40,413 nt of DNA from Acetobacter orientalis (GTDB lineage Bacteria > Pseudomonadota > Alphaproteobacteria > Acetobacterales > Acetobacteraceae), in assembly GCF_000963965.1 (NCBI RefSeq), contig NZ_BAMX01000019.1:1-40413 (forward strand). The letters run 5' to 3'. Both the position numbers and the translations under genes were made by a program. Positions within the stretch are counted from its first letter, which is position 1. Every line of letters starts with the position of its first letter. This document shows, piece by piece, positions 32,864 through 40,413 of the stretch. The notes under the pieces are model-generated. The model ran no database searches. It was not told the DNA's origin and saw only the letters and a list, made by a program, of their open reading frames with translations.

Positions 32864-33418
32864 TTACATGCGGGGGGTGGTAACGCCGTTTTGGCCCATA
32901 TACTTGCCTGCGCGGTCTGCGTAGCTGGTCTCGCACGGGCTGTCGCCTTTAAAGAACAGAAACTGGCAAATACCTTCATTGGCATAAATGCGGGCAGGCA
33001 GCGGTGTGGTGTTGCTAATTTCAATTGTGACTTGGCCTTCCCACTCTGGTTCAAGCGGGGTGACATTCACAATAATACCGCACCGTGCATAGGTAGATTT
33101 GCCAAGGCACACCACCAGCACATCACGCGGGATACGGAAATACTCAATCGTATGGGCCAGCACAAAGCTGTTGGGCGGAATAATGCACTCATCAGCCTTG
33201 CGAGACACAAAGCCATCGGGTGAGAAATTTTTGGGGTCTACAATGGCGTTGTTAACGTCCGTAAAAATACGGAAGTCATCTGCTACGCGAGCATCGTAAC
33301 CGTAAGAAGACAACCCGTAGGAAATGACGCCTTCACGCTTTTGAGACTCGACAAACGGTTCGATCATACCGTGATCGGTTGCCATTTGACGGATCCAGGT
33401 ATCGGGCATCACGGGCAT
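32864..33418 (-). CDS. dcd: dCTP deaminase
   Basis: 184 residues. It deaminates dCTP to dUTP, supplying dUMP for thymidylate synthesis. The whole protein matches the family: [105 protein letters not shown], where the glutamate of TIEISN region and the arginine of KSTYARCG are catalytic and binding residues. The start at 33418 gives the usual MxxMPD opening and overlaps the upstream small gene by ten bases; an alternative ATG at 33409 shares one base with that gene's stop. Confidence 0.96.
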   Translation of the reverse strand: MPVMPDTWIRQMATDHGMIEPFVESQKREGVISYGLSSYGYDARVADDFRIFTDVNNAIVDPKNFSPDGFVSRKADECIIPPNSFVLAHTIEYFRIPRDVLVVCLGKSTYARCGIIVNVTPLEPEWEGQVTIEISNTTPLPARIYANEGICQFLFFKGDSPCETSYADRAGKYMGQNGVTTPRM

Positions 33419-33627
33419 GGTGGGGTGTCTCCGTTGTTATCTGTGGTCAGGGCTGTGGGTGCCTGCGCGTCTGCCTCCTGCTCCTGCCGGGTGCGGGCCT
33501 GCTGTTTACGGCGGCGCAGGTTGGCGCGTAGGGCAGCAGCCTGCCGGGCGGCGCGCTCGGCCTGTGCTTTTGCGGTTTTGTCAGACAGGTTGGTGCCCGA
33601 AGGGGAGTGTGAAGGCGTGTCAGTCAT
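33409..33627 (-). CDS. Small basic protein of unknown function
   Basis: 72 residues. The centre is a predicted long amphipathic, Arg/Ala-rich helix: [30 protein letters not shown], flanked by disordered Ser/Pro/Thr/Asp-rich tails. The [11 protein letters not shown] stretch recurs in short alphaproteobacterial proteins encoded near cell wall and nucleotide genes, to my recollection, which supports a real gene; no function is known to me. The ten-base overlap with dcd suggests translational coupling. Confidence 0.7.
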   Translation of the reverse strand: MTDTPSHSPSGTNLSDKTAKAQAERAARQAAALRANLRRRKQQARTRQEQEADAQAPTALTTDNNGDTPPCP

Positions 33628-33675
33628 GCCAGCGTCTAATAAGGGTGGATAGTCTTGCTTTGGTTGAGTAGCAGA

Positions 33676-33769
33676 GCAGGCCCGCTATGCCTAGGGCTGC
33701 GGGCTTGCCTGCTGAGCGTAATAAGCAAAGATGTTAGGCCATAGCCCGACCACGCAAGGTGGGCGGGCT
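33676..33769 (-). terminator. Two GC-rich stem-loops after the OprB porin gene
   Basis: The nearer one to the porin stop has AGCCCG/CGGGCT arms (33743-33748 with 33764-33769) extended by ACC/GGT. The second has a ten-pair stem (33676-33685 with 33699-33708, GCAGGCCCGC on the left). Neither has a U-run on the minus strand, so factor-independent termination is uncertain; they may protect the porin mRNA 3' end. Confidence 0.4.
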
Positions 33770-33778
33770 GCCGGTTAT

Positions 33779-35539
33779 TTACAGGTTGGCAATAAGCTTA
33801 AGCCCAATAATGGCTGCATCTTTAATATGGTGCGTCTCACCGGGGTGAATCATGTACTGAAACGAGGGCTGTATAAGCAGGCCGGGTGCAGCATCTATCG
33901 CGTAATAGGACTCGATAACGTGTGAGTTGTCTTGCACGCCATGCACACCTGCACCCAAAGGCAGCCCGGCATCTTGGGCAATAAGTTGGCTTTCGCGGCG
34001 GCGGCGGCTGACATGGTACCAAGAATAGAGCGCGCCAAAGCGGTCTGTCAGGCGGCCGGGAATAAGCCCCACAAACGAAAACCCACCATAGGCTTGGTCA
34101 GACAGGTTAACCACGCGGGGGGTAACATGCACATAACCGGCCATCAGGTAGCCACCGGCCATCATGTTACGGCCACCCAAGCGGTAAACCATTTGGTCTG
34201 CTTCAAGCCAGAACATATCAGATGGGGCAGAGCGCCTGCCTGGTATTGTAGCTGCCACTTTAGCGGGTAGGGACGACGCCACTTTATCAGCATAGCGCGT
34301 GGTGTCGTGCGCGTAGCCAATAACATAGTGGCCGGGTAGGCGGTTGCGGGTCAAAAAAGGCTGCCATGTGAACTCAACCGGCAAAGACAGACCGGTAGTG
34401 TTCTCCGCCCCCCAAGACCAGCCACTTGGGTTGTCTGTTAAGGCACTGACAGAGTAGGCGCCAACCTGCAAGGCAGTGTCTCTGGTAGGGCGTAGGCGCA
34501 CGCGGGCCCCCCATGTTGCTTTGGGGTACACGCTAAAGCCGGGGTTTTGTTTAAGCGCTACAGGTGCAGAGCACGTGACCATGAAGGAGCACAACAGGGG
34601 CGATGTGGCAAACACATGGGTAAGCGACATGCGGCCAAAAATAACGTCTAGTTTGTTATGGAGCGTGCGCTTTTCTGCATACAAATCAACCAGATGAGCG
34701 GCCACGTTGCCAGAGAGAGAGTAAACCTCTTGCATGGCAATATAGTTTTCGCCCAAGCGGCCACTTTGCAGGGCTTTACCGGCGCGCTCCATAACCAGCG
34801 CATGCACAGACCAGCCTTTAAGGCGGGCCATGCGCTCTAGGTCAAAAATACCTTGCAGGGTGAGCTCGTGTACATAGCTAACCCCTTTTTTCAAGCCCCC
34901 TGTGGCAACGCCCATGGCCTCGCCTTTGTAGGTGAAAGAAAAGGTAAAGCCGCGGTCGTGCATCCATGCCCGTGGTTTGTTGAGAAAAGGCACAAGGTGG
35001 CCAGTACCAGCGGTGGGTACGTAGTATGGGTCGTTCATATCCATACGGCGCAGGGCATCAAGGCGGGGGGGCAAAAGGCCGGAGGGGCCTTCCCAATTGG
35101 TGAGCGCATCAAGTTCTAGCGTATGTGCAGCACCTTGTTCCTCACCCGCTGGGGCATAAGAGGGTACGCTCATGGTGGCGTAACCCGGAGAGGGCAAAAT
35201 AGGCACACCGCTTGGCGGAATAGGCGTATTGCTCGGCCGCTTAATGGCAGATGGGTCTGGCCCTAAGCTGCCAGCATCTAACTGCCCGGTATTAAGGGGG
35301 CGTATAGCGGCTGTTGGGTTAGGGCGTGCTTTGCTGGCTGGGCTTACGATGGAATCTGTAACCGGCGCCACAGATTTTTCAAGCGAAACGGGGGCTGCAT
35401 AACCGGCGTGGGTATAGGCGCCAGACCACAAAGCCATAGCGGCAAGGGCTACAAAGCCTTTATCTCGCGTTTTGTCTGGGTGCTTAGAAAAACACGACGT
35501 CGTGCGCCGCTTTGTGCGGCGTTCTTGTGACTGTCTCAT
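33779..35539 (-). CDS. Carbohydrate-selective porin, OprB family, with long N-terminal linker
   Basis: 586 residues, longer than the roughly 420-480 of typical OprB porins. A basic start (about 27 residues with RRTKRRTT) leads to a hydrophobic signal core (FVALAAMALWSGAYTHAGYA), cleaved near residue 48. Residues about 50-145 are low-complexity and Pro/Ser-rich. The porin barrel begins near residue 150, and contains the family stretch RAWMHDRGFTFSFTYKGEAMGVATGG and a C-terminal half rich in alternating strands, ending FQYMIHPGETHHIKDAAIIGLKLIANL. OprB proteins take up glucose and other sugars across the outer membrane. The last residue is Leu rather than the more usual Phe. It has its own transcription unit between hpnK and the small gene cluster. 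Confidence 0.9.
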   Translation of the reverse strand: MRQSQERRTKRRTTSCFSKHPDKTRDKGFVALAAMALWSGAYTHAGYAAPVSLEKSVAPVTDSIVSPASKARPNPTAAIRPLNTGQLDAGSLGPDPSAIKRPSNTPIPPSGVPILPSPGYATMSVPSYAPAGEEQGAAHTLELDALTNWEGPSGLLPPRLDALRRMDMNDPYYVPTAGTGHLVPFLNKPRAWMHDRGFTFSFTYKGEAMGVATGGLKKGVSYVHELTLQGIFDLERMARLKGWSVHALVMERAGKALQSGRLGENYIAMQEVYSLSGNVAAHLVDLYAEKRTLHNKLDVIFGRMSLTHVFATSPLLCSFMVTCSAPVALKQNPGFSVYPKATWGARVRLRPTRDTALQVGAYSVSALTDNPSGWSWGAENTTGLSLPVEFTWQPFLTRNRLPGHYVIGYAHDTTRYADKVASSLPAKVAATIPGRRSAPSDMFWLEADQMVYRLGGRNMMAGGYLMAGYVHVTPRVVNLSDQAYGGFSFVGLIPGRLTDRFGALYSWYHVSRRRRESQLIAQDAGLPLGAGVHGVQDNSHVIESYYAIDAAPGLLIQPSFQYMIHPGETHHIKDAAIIGLKLIANL

Positions 35540-35968
35540 GGGGCAGCTCTTTTTTGAAAAATGGGGGGTCGTAAAACGGTTCAGGCGGGCCAGTAAAACC
35601 CAGACACAGCAAGGGCTGCTTTATGCAAAACCTTGCCATACAGGGTTAAACACGAACCGAGGGGGCACTGCAGATGTGCCCACAAACACGACAGCGGCTT
35701 TTGTCTTAAAAGCCGGAAAAAACACGACAGCACCAGATGCCACAGGCGCGGCCAGAGCCGCACTGTGGGAGGGAGAGAGCAAGGCTGTAGAGCAGAAAGA
35801 CTGTTTCATTTTAAGGCGAGACCATTTCTTTATTATTTTGTGGTCAGGCAGAAATTTGAAACAGAAAGGGCGCTAGGCGTCAACGCAACTTTTGCAGTTA
35901 TAACACAAATAAAGATGTTTTGATAATATTGTTACCCAAAGCTATGCATATTTAAAATGTTATAACAA
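35540..35968. other. Intergenic region upstream of the porin gene
   Basis: 429 bases between the hpnK stop and the porin start, both on the minus strand. Short open frames are present on both strands but none has a ribosome site or recognisable sequence. The AT-rich left-hand part near hpnK (35880-35960) could hold the porin promoter; no consensus pair is clear. AAAGAG at 35548-35553 may be the porin ribosome site on the minus strand. Confidence 0.4.
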
Positions 35969-36826
35969 CTAGCTATGTGTTGGCTGAATATCTTGCCAGC
36001 TTGATAGAACAGCATGCGCATGGTGCAGCACGGCTTTAAAGCCCGATGAGCACAGGGCTTCAAATTCTGCCTCGTGTTCGTAAGTGGGCATGAGTTTTTG
36101 CAGCAAAGCGTTTTTTTGCGTGGCGGGATGGAAATAAATTTCGGACACACCTTCGGGCAGGTGTGCGGCTAGGGCTGCAACCCGGTCTGGTGTCATGTGC
36201 CCGCTCCATGCCAACCCAAAGCACCAGTCATTTGTTACCATACCGGCAGAGCGAATTTGGTGGCGGAGCAAGCGTGTCCAGTACCGCAAGGCGGCATCGC
36301 CGAGCGTGTCTGTATAGGTACCTGCCGCCAGAAGGGGTTCTATTGGCTCAAACGGGGTACGAATGGCGCGCAGGCCATAGGGGCGGCCAACATCAATCAT
36401 CATGCGGGCAACTGTTGGGTGCAGGTGCATGTGTTTGTGGGCATTAGCGTGGTCTAGCACTAAGCCAGTACGTTTGAAGGCTTCAAATTGAGCTGTAATT
36501 TCTGAGCGTAATTCAGCACGGCCTTCAGGGCGAAAGAAGTAATCAACCCCAAGCCCAAGTTGTGAAGAGGAAAACCAGCCATCGGGTTGGGTAATAAGCG
36601 GTAGCTGTAGGTGGGGTAGTACAGAGGCCCCTTCAATAACCACCAAATGCAACCCAACCTTAAGGGTGGGCAGGCGTTTTGCACGCTCAATGGCATCGTC
36701 TACCGCAGGGCCAGCCACCATAAGGCTGGCAGTTGAAAGCACGCCATCGCGGTGTGCAATCTCTATAGCTTCATTGACTTCAACAGAAAGGCCGAAATCA
36801 TCAGCCGAGATAATGGCGCGTTTCAT
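35969..36826 (-). CDS. hpnK: Hopanoid biosynthesis deacetylase HpnK
   Basis: 285 residues from the ATG at 36826, the first standard start. A YdjC/ChbG-type carbohydrate deacetylase: MKRAIISADDFGLSVEVNEAIEIAHRDGVLSTASLMVAG with the metal-binding ADD, KVGLHLVVIEG, and the histidine-rich DHANAHKHMHLHP (about residues 137-149). HpnK removes the acetyl group from N-acetylglucosaminyl bacteriohopanetetrol, following HpnI. It is the last gene of the hpnM-I-J-K series, 59 bases after hpnJ with a hairpin in between. The length and motifs fit the hopanoid subfamily and the gene context makes the assignment secure. Confidence 0.94.
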   Translation of the reverse strand: MKRAIISADDFGLSVEVNEAIEIAHRDGVLSTASLMVAGPAVDDAIERAKRLPTLKVGLHLVVIEGASVLPHLQLPLITQPDGWFSSSQLGLGVDYFFRPEGRAELRSEITAQFEAFKRTGLVLDHANAHKHMHLHPTVARMMIDVGRPYGLRAIRTPFEPIEPLLAAGTYTDTLGDAALRYWTRLLRHQIRSAGMVTNDWCFGLAWSGHMTPDRVAALAAHLPEGVSEIYFHPATQKNALLQKLMPTYEHEAEFEALCSSGFKAVLHHAHAVLSSWQDIQPTHS

Positions 36827-36840
36827 AAGCAAAATTTCAG

Positions 36841-36874
36841 CCTGCTTTCTGTAGCGTAAAGCCTAGAAAGCAGG
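36841..36874 (-). other. Stem-loop between hpnJ and hpnK
   Basis: A perfect ten-pair inverted repeat (CCTGCTTTCT, 36841-36850, with AGAAAGCAGG, 36865-36874) and a 14-base loop, located between the hpnJ stop and hpnK start. On the minus strand only AAATTTT follows, so it could be an attenuator, an RNase target or an mRNA stabiliser rather than a full terminator. Confidence 0.6.
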
Positions 36875-36885
36875 CGGTAAAAGCG

Positions 36886-38310
36886 TTAGGCCGCGTTACG
36901 GTCACGAAGGAAGTGGAAGAACTCAACCCCTTCACGCAGGCGGCGTTTCATCATCTGGGGTGAGCGCACCATTTCGCTCACGATGGAAGCAATTTTAGGC
37001 GCACGGAAGTAGAATTTTTTATAGAATTCTTCAACGCTGTTGAAAATTTCCGTGTGTGACAGGTGCGGGTAGTGCAGCGGTGCCATCTGCACGCCGTTTT
37101 CGTCAATCAGCTCAGCATTGCTTTCGTCCAGCCAGCCGTTTTCGGTAGCCTGCTTGTGCAGCGCTGTGCCGGGGTATGGCGCGGCCAGAGAAACCTGCAA
37201 AGTGTGCGGGTTGATTTCTTTGGCGAAGTTGATGGTTTCCTGAATGGTTTCCTTCGTTTCGCCCGGCAGGCCGAGAATGAAGGTGCCGTGAATTTTAATG
37301 CCAAGTTCATGGCAGTTTTTGGTGAATTCACGGGCTACTTCTACGCGCATGCCCTTTTTAATGTTGTGCAGAATCTGCTGGTTACCGCTTTCGTAACCAA
37401 CCAGCAGCAGGCGCAGGCCGTTGTCACGCAGTACCTTTAGGGTTTCGCGCGGTACGTTGGCTTTTGCGTTGCAAGACCACGTAACACCCAGTTTGCCTAG
37501 TTCACGTGCAATGGCTTCTGCGCGGGGCAGGTCATCGGTGAAGGTGTCATCATCAAAGAAGAATTCTTTGACCTGCGGGAAGTATTGTTTTGCCAACCGA
37601 ATTTCGGCAGCCACATGTTCTGGGCTACGGGTACGGTAGCGGTGGCCGCCAACGGTCTGCGGCCACAGGCAGAAGGTGCAGCGAGACTTACAGCCACGGC
37701 CCGTATAAATAGAAATATAGGGGTGCATCAGGTAACCAATGAAGTAGTCTTCAATCTTCAGGTCACGCTTGTATACTTCGGTCACGAAGGGCAGGCTGTC
37801 CATGTCTTCAATCATGGCGCGGTCGCGGTTGGTGATAATTTCACCGTCTTTGTTGCGCCATGTAATGCCGTCTACATCTTTGAAATCGCGGCCTTCAGCG
37901 ATTTCTTTAATGGTGTAGTCAAATTCGTTGCGGGCCACGAAGTCAATCGGTGGGCCTTTCAGCAGGCTTTCTTCTGGCTGAACAGCAACTTTAGCACCAA
38001 CCATCCCGATAATCAGTTTTGGGTTGGTGTCTTTGAGCATCTGGGCAACCTGCACGTCTTTCGCGAAAGACGGGGTAGAGGTGTGCAGAATAACCAGATC
38101 GCGGTTTTTTACGTCTTCTAGAATCGGCTCCATACCCATACGGGCAGGGGGGGCGTCAATTAAACGGCTACCTTCAACCATAGCAGCGGGTTGTGCCAGC
38201 CATGTCGGGTACCAGAAAGATTTGATTTCGCGCTTGGCTTGGTAACGGGAGCCTGCGCCACCATCAAAACCATCAAAAGACGGGGGTTGCAGAAAAAGGG
38301 TTCTCATCAT
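36886..38310 (-). CDS. hpnJ: Hopanoid biosynthesis radical SAM protein HpnJ
   Basis: 474 residues from the ATG at 38310 (a second ATG follows directly; AGGA lies upstream). The N-terminal 190 residues form a cobalamin-binding-like domain (DLVILHTSTPSFAKDVQVAQMLKDTNPKLIIGMVGAKV). The radical SAM core has the cluster motif GRGCKSRCTFCLWP, CxxxCxxC around residue 206. HpnJ acts after HpnI and HpnK, converting glucosaminyl bacteriohopanetetrol to the cyclitol ether through ring contraction. The product modifies hopanoids of the outer membrane. It lies 105 bases from hpnI. Confidence 0.95.
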   Translation of the reverse strand: MMRTLFLQPPSFDGFDGGAGSRYQAKREIKSFWYPTWLAQPAAMVEGSRLIDAPPARMGMEPILEDVKNRDLVILHTSTPSFAKDVQVAQMLKDTNPKLIIGMVGAKVAVQPEESLLKGPPIDFVARNEFDYTIKEIAEGRDFKDVDGITWRNKDGEIITNRDRAMIEDMDSLPFVTEVYKRDLKIEDYFIGYLMHPYISIYTGRGCKSRCTFCLWPQTVGGHRYRTRSPEHVAAEIRLAKQYFPQVKEFFFDDDTFTDDLPRAEAIARELGKLGVTWSCNAKANVPRETLKVLRDNGLRLLLVGYESGNQQILHNIKKGMRVEVAREFTKNCHELGIKIHGTFILGLPGETKETIQETINFAKEINPHTLQVSLAAPYPGTALHKQATENGWLDESNAELIDENGVQMAPLHYPHLSHTEIFNSVEEFYKKFYFRAPKIASIVSEMVRSPQMMKRRLREGVEFFHFLRDRNAA

Positions 38311-38415
38311 GGGAGTATGTCCTGACAAGGCTGGGAGGTGTTTTTGAGAAGACTCAAAGAATTTGTTGGGAAGGCATTACCCCTGAGAGCGGCCTGAGAC
38401 AAGCCGTATCACTCA

Positions 38416-39579
38416 TCAGGGGGATAATTGCTTGCTGACAGGGGGGGTAACAGTATGGGGGGCCACGTGCATGGTTTGGCCGCGCCAGTCTACCCGTGTG
38501 CCACTGGCGCTGCCCACCATAATGGCAGCAGACAGCCAGTCCCGCATAGGCAGCAGGAGCAGCGGCCATACAGGGCGTGAGCCAACCGTGCGGTCAATAA
38601 TAAAGGCCGTAATGGCCCGAACGCCCCACACCGTACCAAAAAGCAGGTATGCCCACAGAGCATGAGGCTGGAACACTACCGCCAGTGCGGCCCAGAACAA
38701 GGGTAACTGGATAGAAGAGGCAGCATAGCCTGCGGGTGCTAGCGCACAAACGGTGCGGCCCCAGCGTAGCTCGTGCAAAAGCAGGTCAGAGGCTGTGTTT
38801 TCGGCAACGGTTGTCCAGGTTAGGGTGTCGGCTATCGTAATGTCGTAGCCATGTTGGCGTACCAACCTGCCCAACACGGCATCATCAGCGACATGTGGCA
38901 GCAGAGCTTCAAGACCGCCGACTGTCTCTAGCATGCTGCGGGTTAGGGCCATGGTCGCCCCCAAACAGTCTTGGCGACCAAGATAGCGCGAGAGAATAAC
39001 ACCGGGCAGGAAGCAATGGTTAATCTGCCCGGCAGCCATCATACGCACAAAGCTGGGGGTGGCTGGCAACCCGGCATATAGCGTGGTGACAAGCCCTGTA
39101 CCCGGTTTGTGCAGCGCACTGACGATATGGCGCAGGTAATCGGGGCTGACGTGAATATCAGAATCGGAAATAACCAGTATGTCATGCTGGGCAAACGGCA
39201 GCATGTTAAGCAAATTACTGATTTTGCGGTTTAACCCATGCACCGCAGGGTTAACCACCACGTCTATAGTAAGATGTGGGTGGCGCTCTTGCAGCCGCTT
39301 TACGCTGTCTATGGCTGGGTCGTCACGCTCGCGCACACCAAACACAAGCTGCATGTTTGGGTAGTCTTGGGTGCAGAAACTCTCGAGAGCTTCTTCAAGC
39401 AACGGTTCGGAACCGTAAAGCGGTTTAAGAACCGTAACAGGCGGGAGGGGTTTAAGTGTAACAGGGCGGCGCTCTCGCATATGAAAGCGCCGCAAAAGGG
39501 CTGCACCTGCAAAAGATTGAAGGCAACCACACGCTGCAACAGCAGCACTTACATAAGCCAAAACAGGGAAGACGGACAT
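38416..39579 (-). CDS. hpnI: Hopanoid biosynthesis glycosyltransferase HpnI
   Basis: 387 residues. A family 2 glycosyltransferase with an N-terminal membrane helix (LAYVSAAVAACGCLQSFAGAALL), the nucleotide-sugar binding domain with TVLKPLYGSEPLLEEALESFCTQDYPN and the DxD-like ISDSDIHVSP, the QDCLGATMALTRSMLE region, and two or three C-terminal membrane segments (LPLFWAALAVVF, YLLFGTVWGVRAI). HpnI adds N-acetylglucosamine to bacteriohopanetetrol at the inner membrane. It lies 76 bases after hpnM and before hpnJ, the order found in other hopanoid producers. Confidence 0.95.
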   Translation of the reverse strand: MSVFPVLAYVSAAVAACGCLQSFAGAALLRRFHMRERRPVTLKPLPPVTVLKPLYGSEPLLEEALESFCTQDYPNMQLVFGVRERDDPAIDSVKRLQERHPHLTIDVVVNPAVHGLNRKISNLLNMLPFAQHDILVISDSDIHVSPDYLRHIVSALHKPGTGLVTTLYAGLPATPSFVRMMAAGQINHCFLPGVILSRYLGRQDCLGATMALTRSMLETVGGLEALLPHVADDAVLGRLVRQHGYDITIADTLTWTTVAENTASDLLLHELRWGRTVCALAPAGYAASSIQLPLFWAALAVVFQPHALWAYLLFGTVWGVRAITAFIIDRTVGSRPVWPLLLLPMRDWLSAAIMVGSASGTRVDWRGQTMHVAPHTVTPPVSKQLSP

Positions 39580-39655
39580 TACAGAGTAGCCGCTTTCTGG
39601 CCCTTGGCCGGGCTATTGGTCTGTCCGTTTTGTGTCACGACTCGTGTATCCTGCC

Positions 39656-40315
39656 TCAATCGTTAGAGAATGCTTTGACCTTGCGTTCCAGCACGGTGAT
39701 CAGGCCAGATACACCGCCAGAGGCGAGGGTGGAACGAAAATCTGACCGCTGGGCGGCAGCCTGGCTAATACGAGACTCTGCCAACAGCACGTCTGTAATA
39801 CGCCAGCCAGAAGCCCCTTGGTGCATAATGTAGCTAACCGGAGTGCCGGGCATGCTGTCATCTGAGCCAATGAAGGTGTTGACGATTTTGTTGCCACCAA
39901 CGGGTGAGTTTTCAACGGTAGGGGTAATGGTAAAGCGTGCGCCAGCACCGGGTTTGAAGCTGGAAACGTAGCGCGCAATGGTAAAATCACGGAATGCGGC
40001 AAGCAGCTTCTGTTTATCGTCTGCCGCAATAGCCTGATAGCGTGTGCCAATAGAGGCAGCCAGTACGGCATCAAGGTCAAACGCTTGGTCAACCGCAGCG
40101 CCTGCAATTTTTGCCCGCTCATCAAAGCTCGCGTGCGAGGTCTGAATTTTGCCTAAAGCGGCATAAAGCTGCTGAACGGGCGCACTTACGGCGTTAGCCG
40201 GTGCGGTTTGTGCCAGTGCCGCTGGAGCGAGCACGCTCTGCCCAGCAGTAGGGAGAAGAGCCATGCCCAGACCAAGCATAAGCCCTGCGCGAAGAGAGAT
40301 GCGTTTCATGCTCAT
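39656..40315 (-). CDS. hpnM: Hopanoid biosynthesis-associated MlaC-like protein HpnM
   Basis: 219 residues. A signal peptide (RISLRAGLMLGLGMALLPTAGQSVLAPAALAQ) with cleavage near residue 36 leads to an MlaC/Ttg2D-like domain: PVQQLYAALGKIQTSHASFDERAKIAGAAVDQAFDLDAVLAASIG, then YQAIAADDKQKLLAAFRDFTIARYVSSF and the beta-sheet part with YIMHQGASGWRITDVLLAESRISQAAAQRSDFRSTL. MlaC proteins carry lipids between membranes; HpnM is the hopanoid-cluster version thought to help the HpnN exporter. The start overlaps the end of an upstream reading frame by four bases (ATGA). Confidence 0.93.
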   Translation of the reverse strand: MSMKRISLRAGLMLGLGMALLPTAGQSVLAPAALAQTAPANAVSAPVQQLYAALGKIQTSHASFDERAKIAGAAVDQAFDLDAVLAASIGTRYQAIAADDKQKLLAAFRDFTIARYVSSFKPGAGARFTITPTVENSPVGGNKIVNTFIGSDDSMPGTPVSYIMHQGASGWRITDVLLAESRISQAAAQRSDFRSTLASGGVSGLITVLERKVKAFSND

Positions 40316-40413
40316 GATTTTGTTCCCGTTGAGCGGTTTTGCAAGTTCACTGAAAGCATGTCTCCGATGCCCAGCGCGCTGAGAGCGGTTTGTACGATGT
40401 GGGGTGCGGTAAG
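40312..40413 (-). CDS. C-terminal end of a truncated gene, possibly 1-deoxyxylulose-5-phosphate synthase
   Basis: A minus-strand frame is open from the window edge to TGA at 40312-40314, overlapping the hpnM start as ATGA. Its last 33 residues begin LTAPHIVQTALSALG and end in a polar tail NRSTGTKS. The segment resembles the C-terminal helix of Dxs enzymes (GL-[ND]-x2-xIVxTALxALG), and dxs genes occur inside hopanoid clusters of other alphaproteobacteria. With only 33 residues this is a suggestion, not an identification; the four-base overlap does support a real gene co-translated with hpnM. Confidence 0.45.
   Translation of the reverse strand, partial: LTAPHIVQTALSALGIGDMLSVNLQNRSTGTKS

Overview
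The window looks like a chromosomal segment of an acetic acid bacterium (Acetobacteraceae, most like Acetobacter). This is inferred from content: a hopanoid side-chain cluster (hpnM-hpnI-hpnJ-hpnK), an OprB-type sugar porin, an acetolactate decarboxylase beside a LysR regulator, alphaproteobacterial EipB, and moderately GC-rich genes separated by AT-rich gaps. No tRNA, rRNA, CRISPR array, insertion sequence or phage gene was seen. Most of the window is housekeeping sequence; the less explained parts are the intergenic regions and a few small envelope proteins.

Layout. 1-323 carries a hexanucleotide tandem repeat at the window edge and a stem-loop. 324-3841 (minus) holds an SDR-fold protein lacking the usual catalytic residues, a DedA/VTT membrane protein, a small DUF6582-like protein and a MATE exporter. 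4096-5640 (plus) is prs plus a histidine phosphatase. 5641-6122 is a non-coding stretch with hairpins and a terminator, then an AT-rich tract, before a CPA2-type cation/proton antiporter (6123-7337). A strong bidirectional terminator separates it from gabT and its LysR neighbour (minus). 9993-12621 (plus) has a DUF1643 protein, an M29 aminopeptidase and a small secreted protein. 12695-18784 (minus) has a membrane diguanylate cyclase, a solo HigA-like antitoxin, EipB, aspS and a threonine aldolase.

18981-24455 (plus) is a housekeeping run: rplY, pth, ychF, proA, nadD, rsfS, rlmH (translation quality control, proline and NAD synthesis). 24720-26072 (minus) has an STN-domain lipoprotein and an AlsR-like regulator divergent from acetolactate decarboxylase. 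A 550-base gap with a long palindrome and a possible three-way-junction structure precedes lutABC (L-lactate oxidation, translationally coupled).

30342-40413 (minus) has an unrecognised lipoprotein, murA, dcd, a small basic protein, the OprB porin and the hopanoid genes. HpnI adds a sugar to bacteriohopanetetrol, HpnK deacetylates it, HpnJ remodels it toward the cyclitol ether, and HpnM is the MlaC-like periplasmic partner of hopanoid transport. A truncated reading frame at the right edge, overlapping hpnM by four bases, resembles the C-terminus of Dxs, which would tie isoprenoid precursor supply to the hopanoid genes.

No clearly new multi-gene system is visible. The best leads are the structured gap before lutABC, a possible AUA start of rsfS, the stand-alone STN lipoprotein, the degenerate SDR and the solo HigA overlapping eipB.
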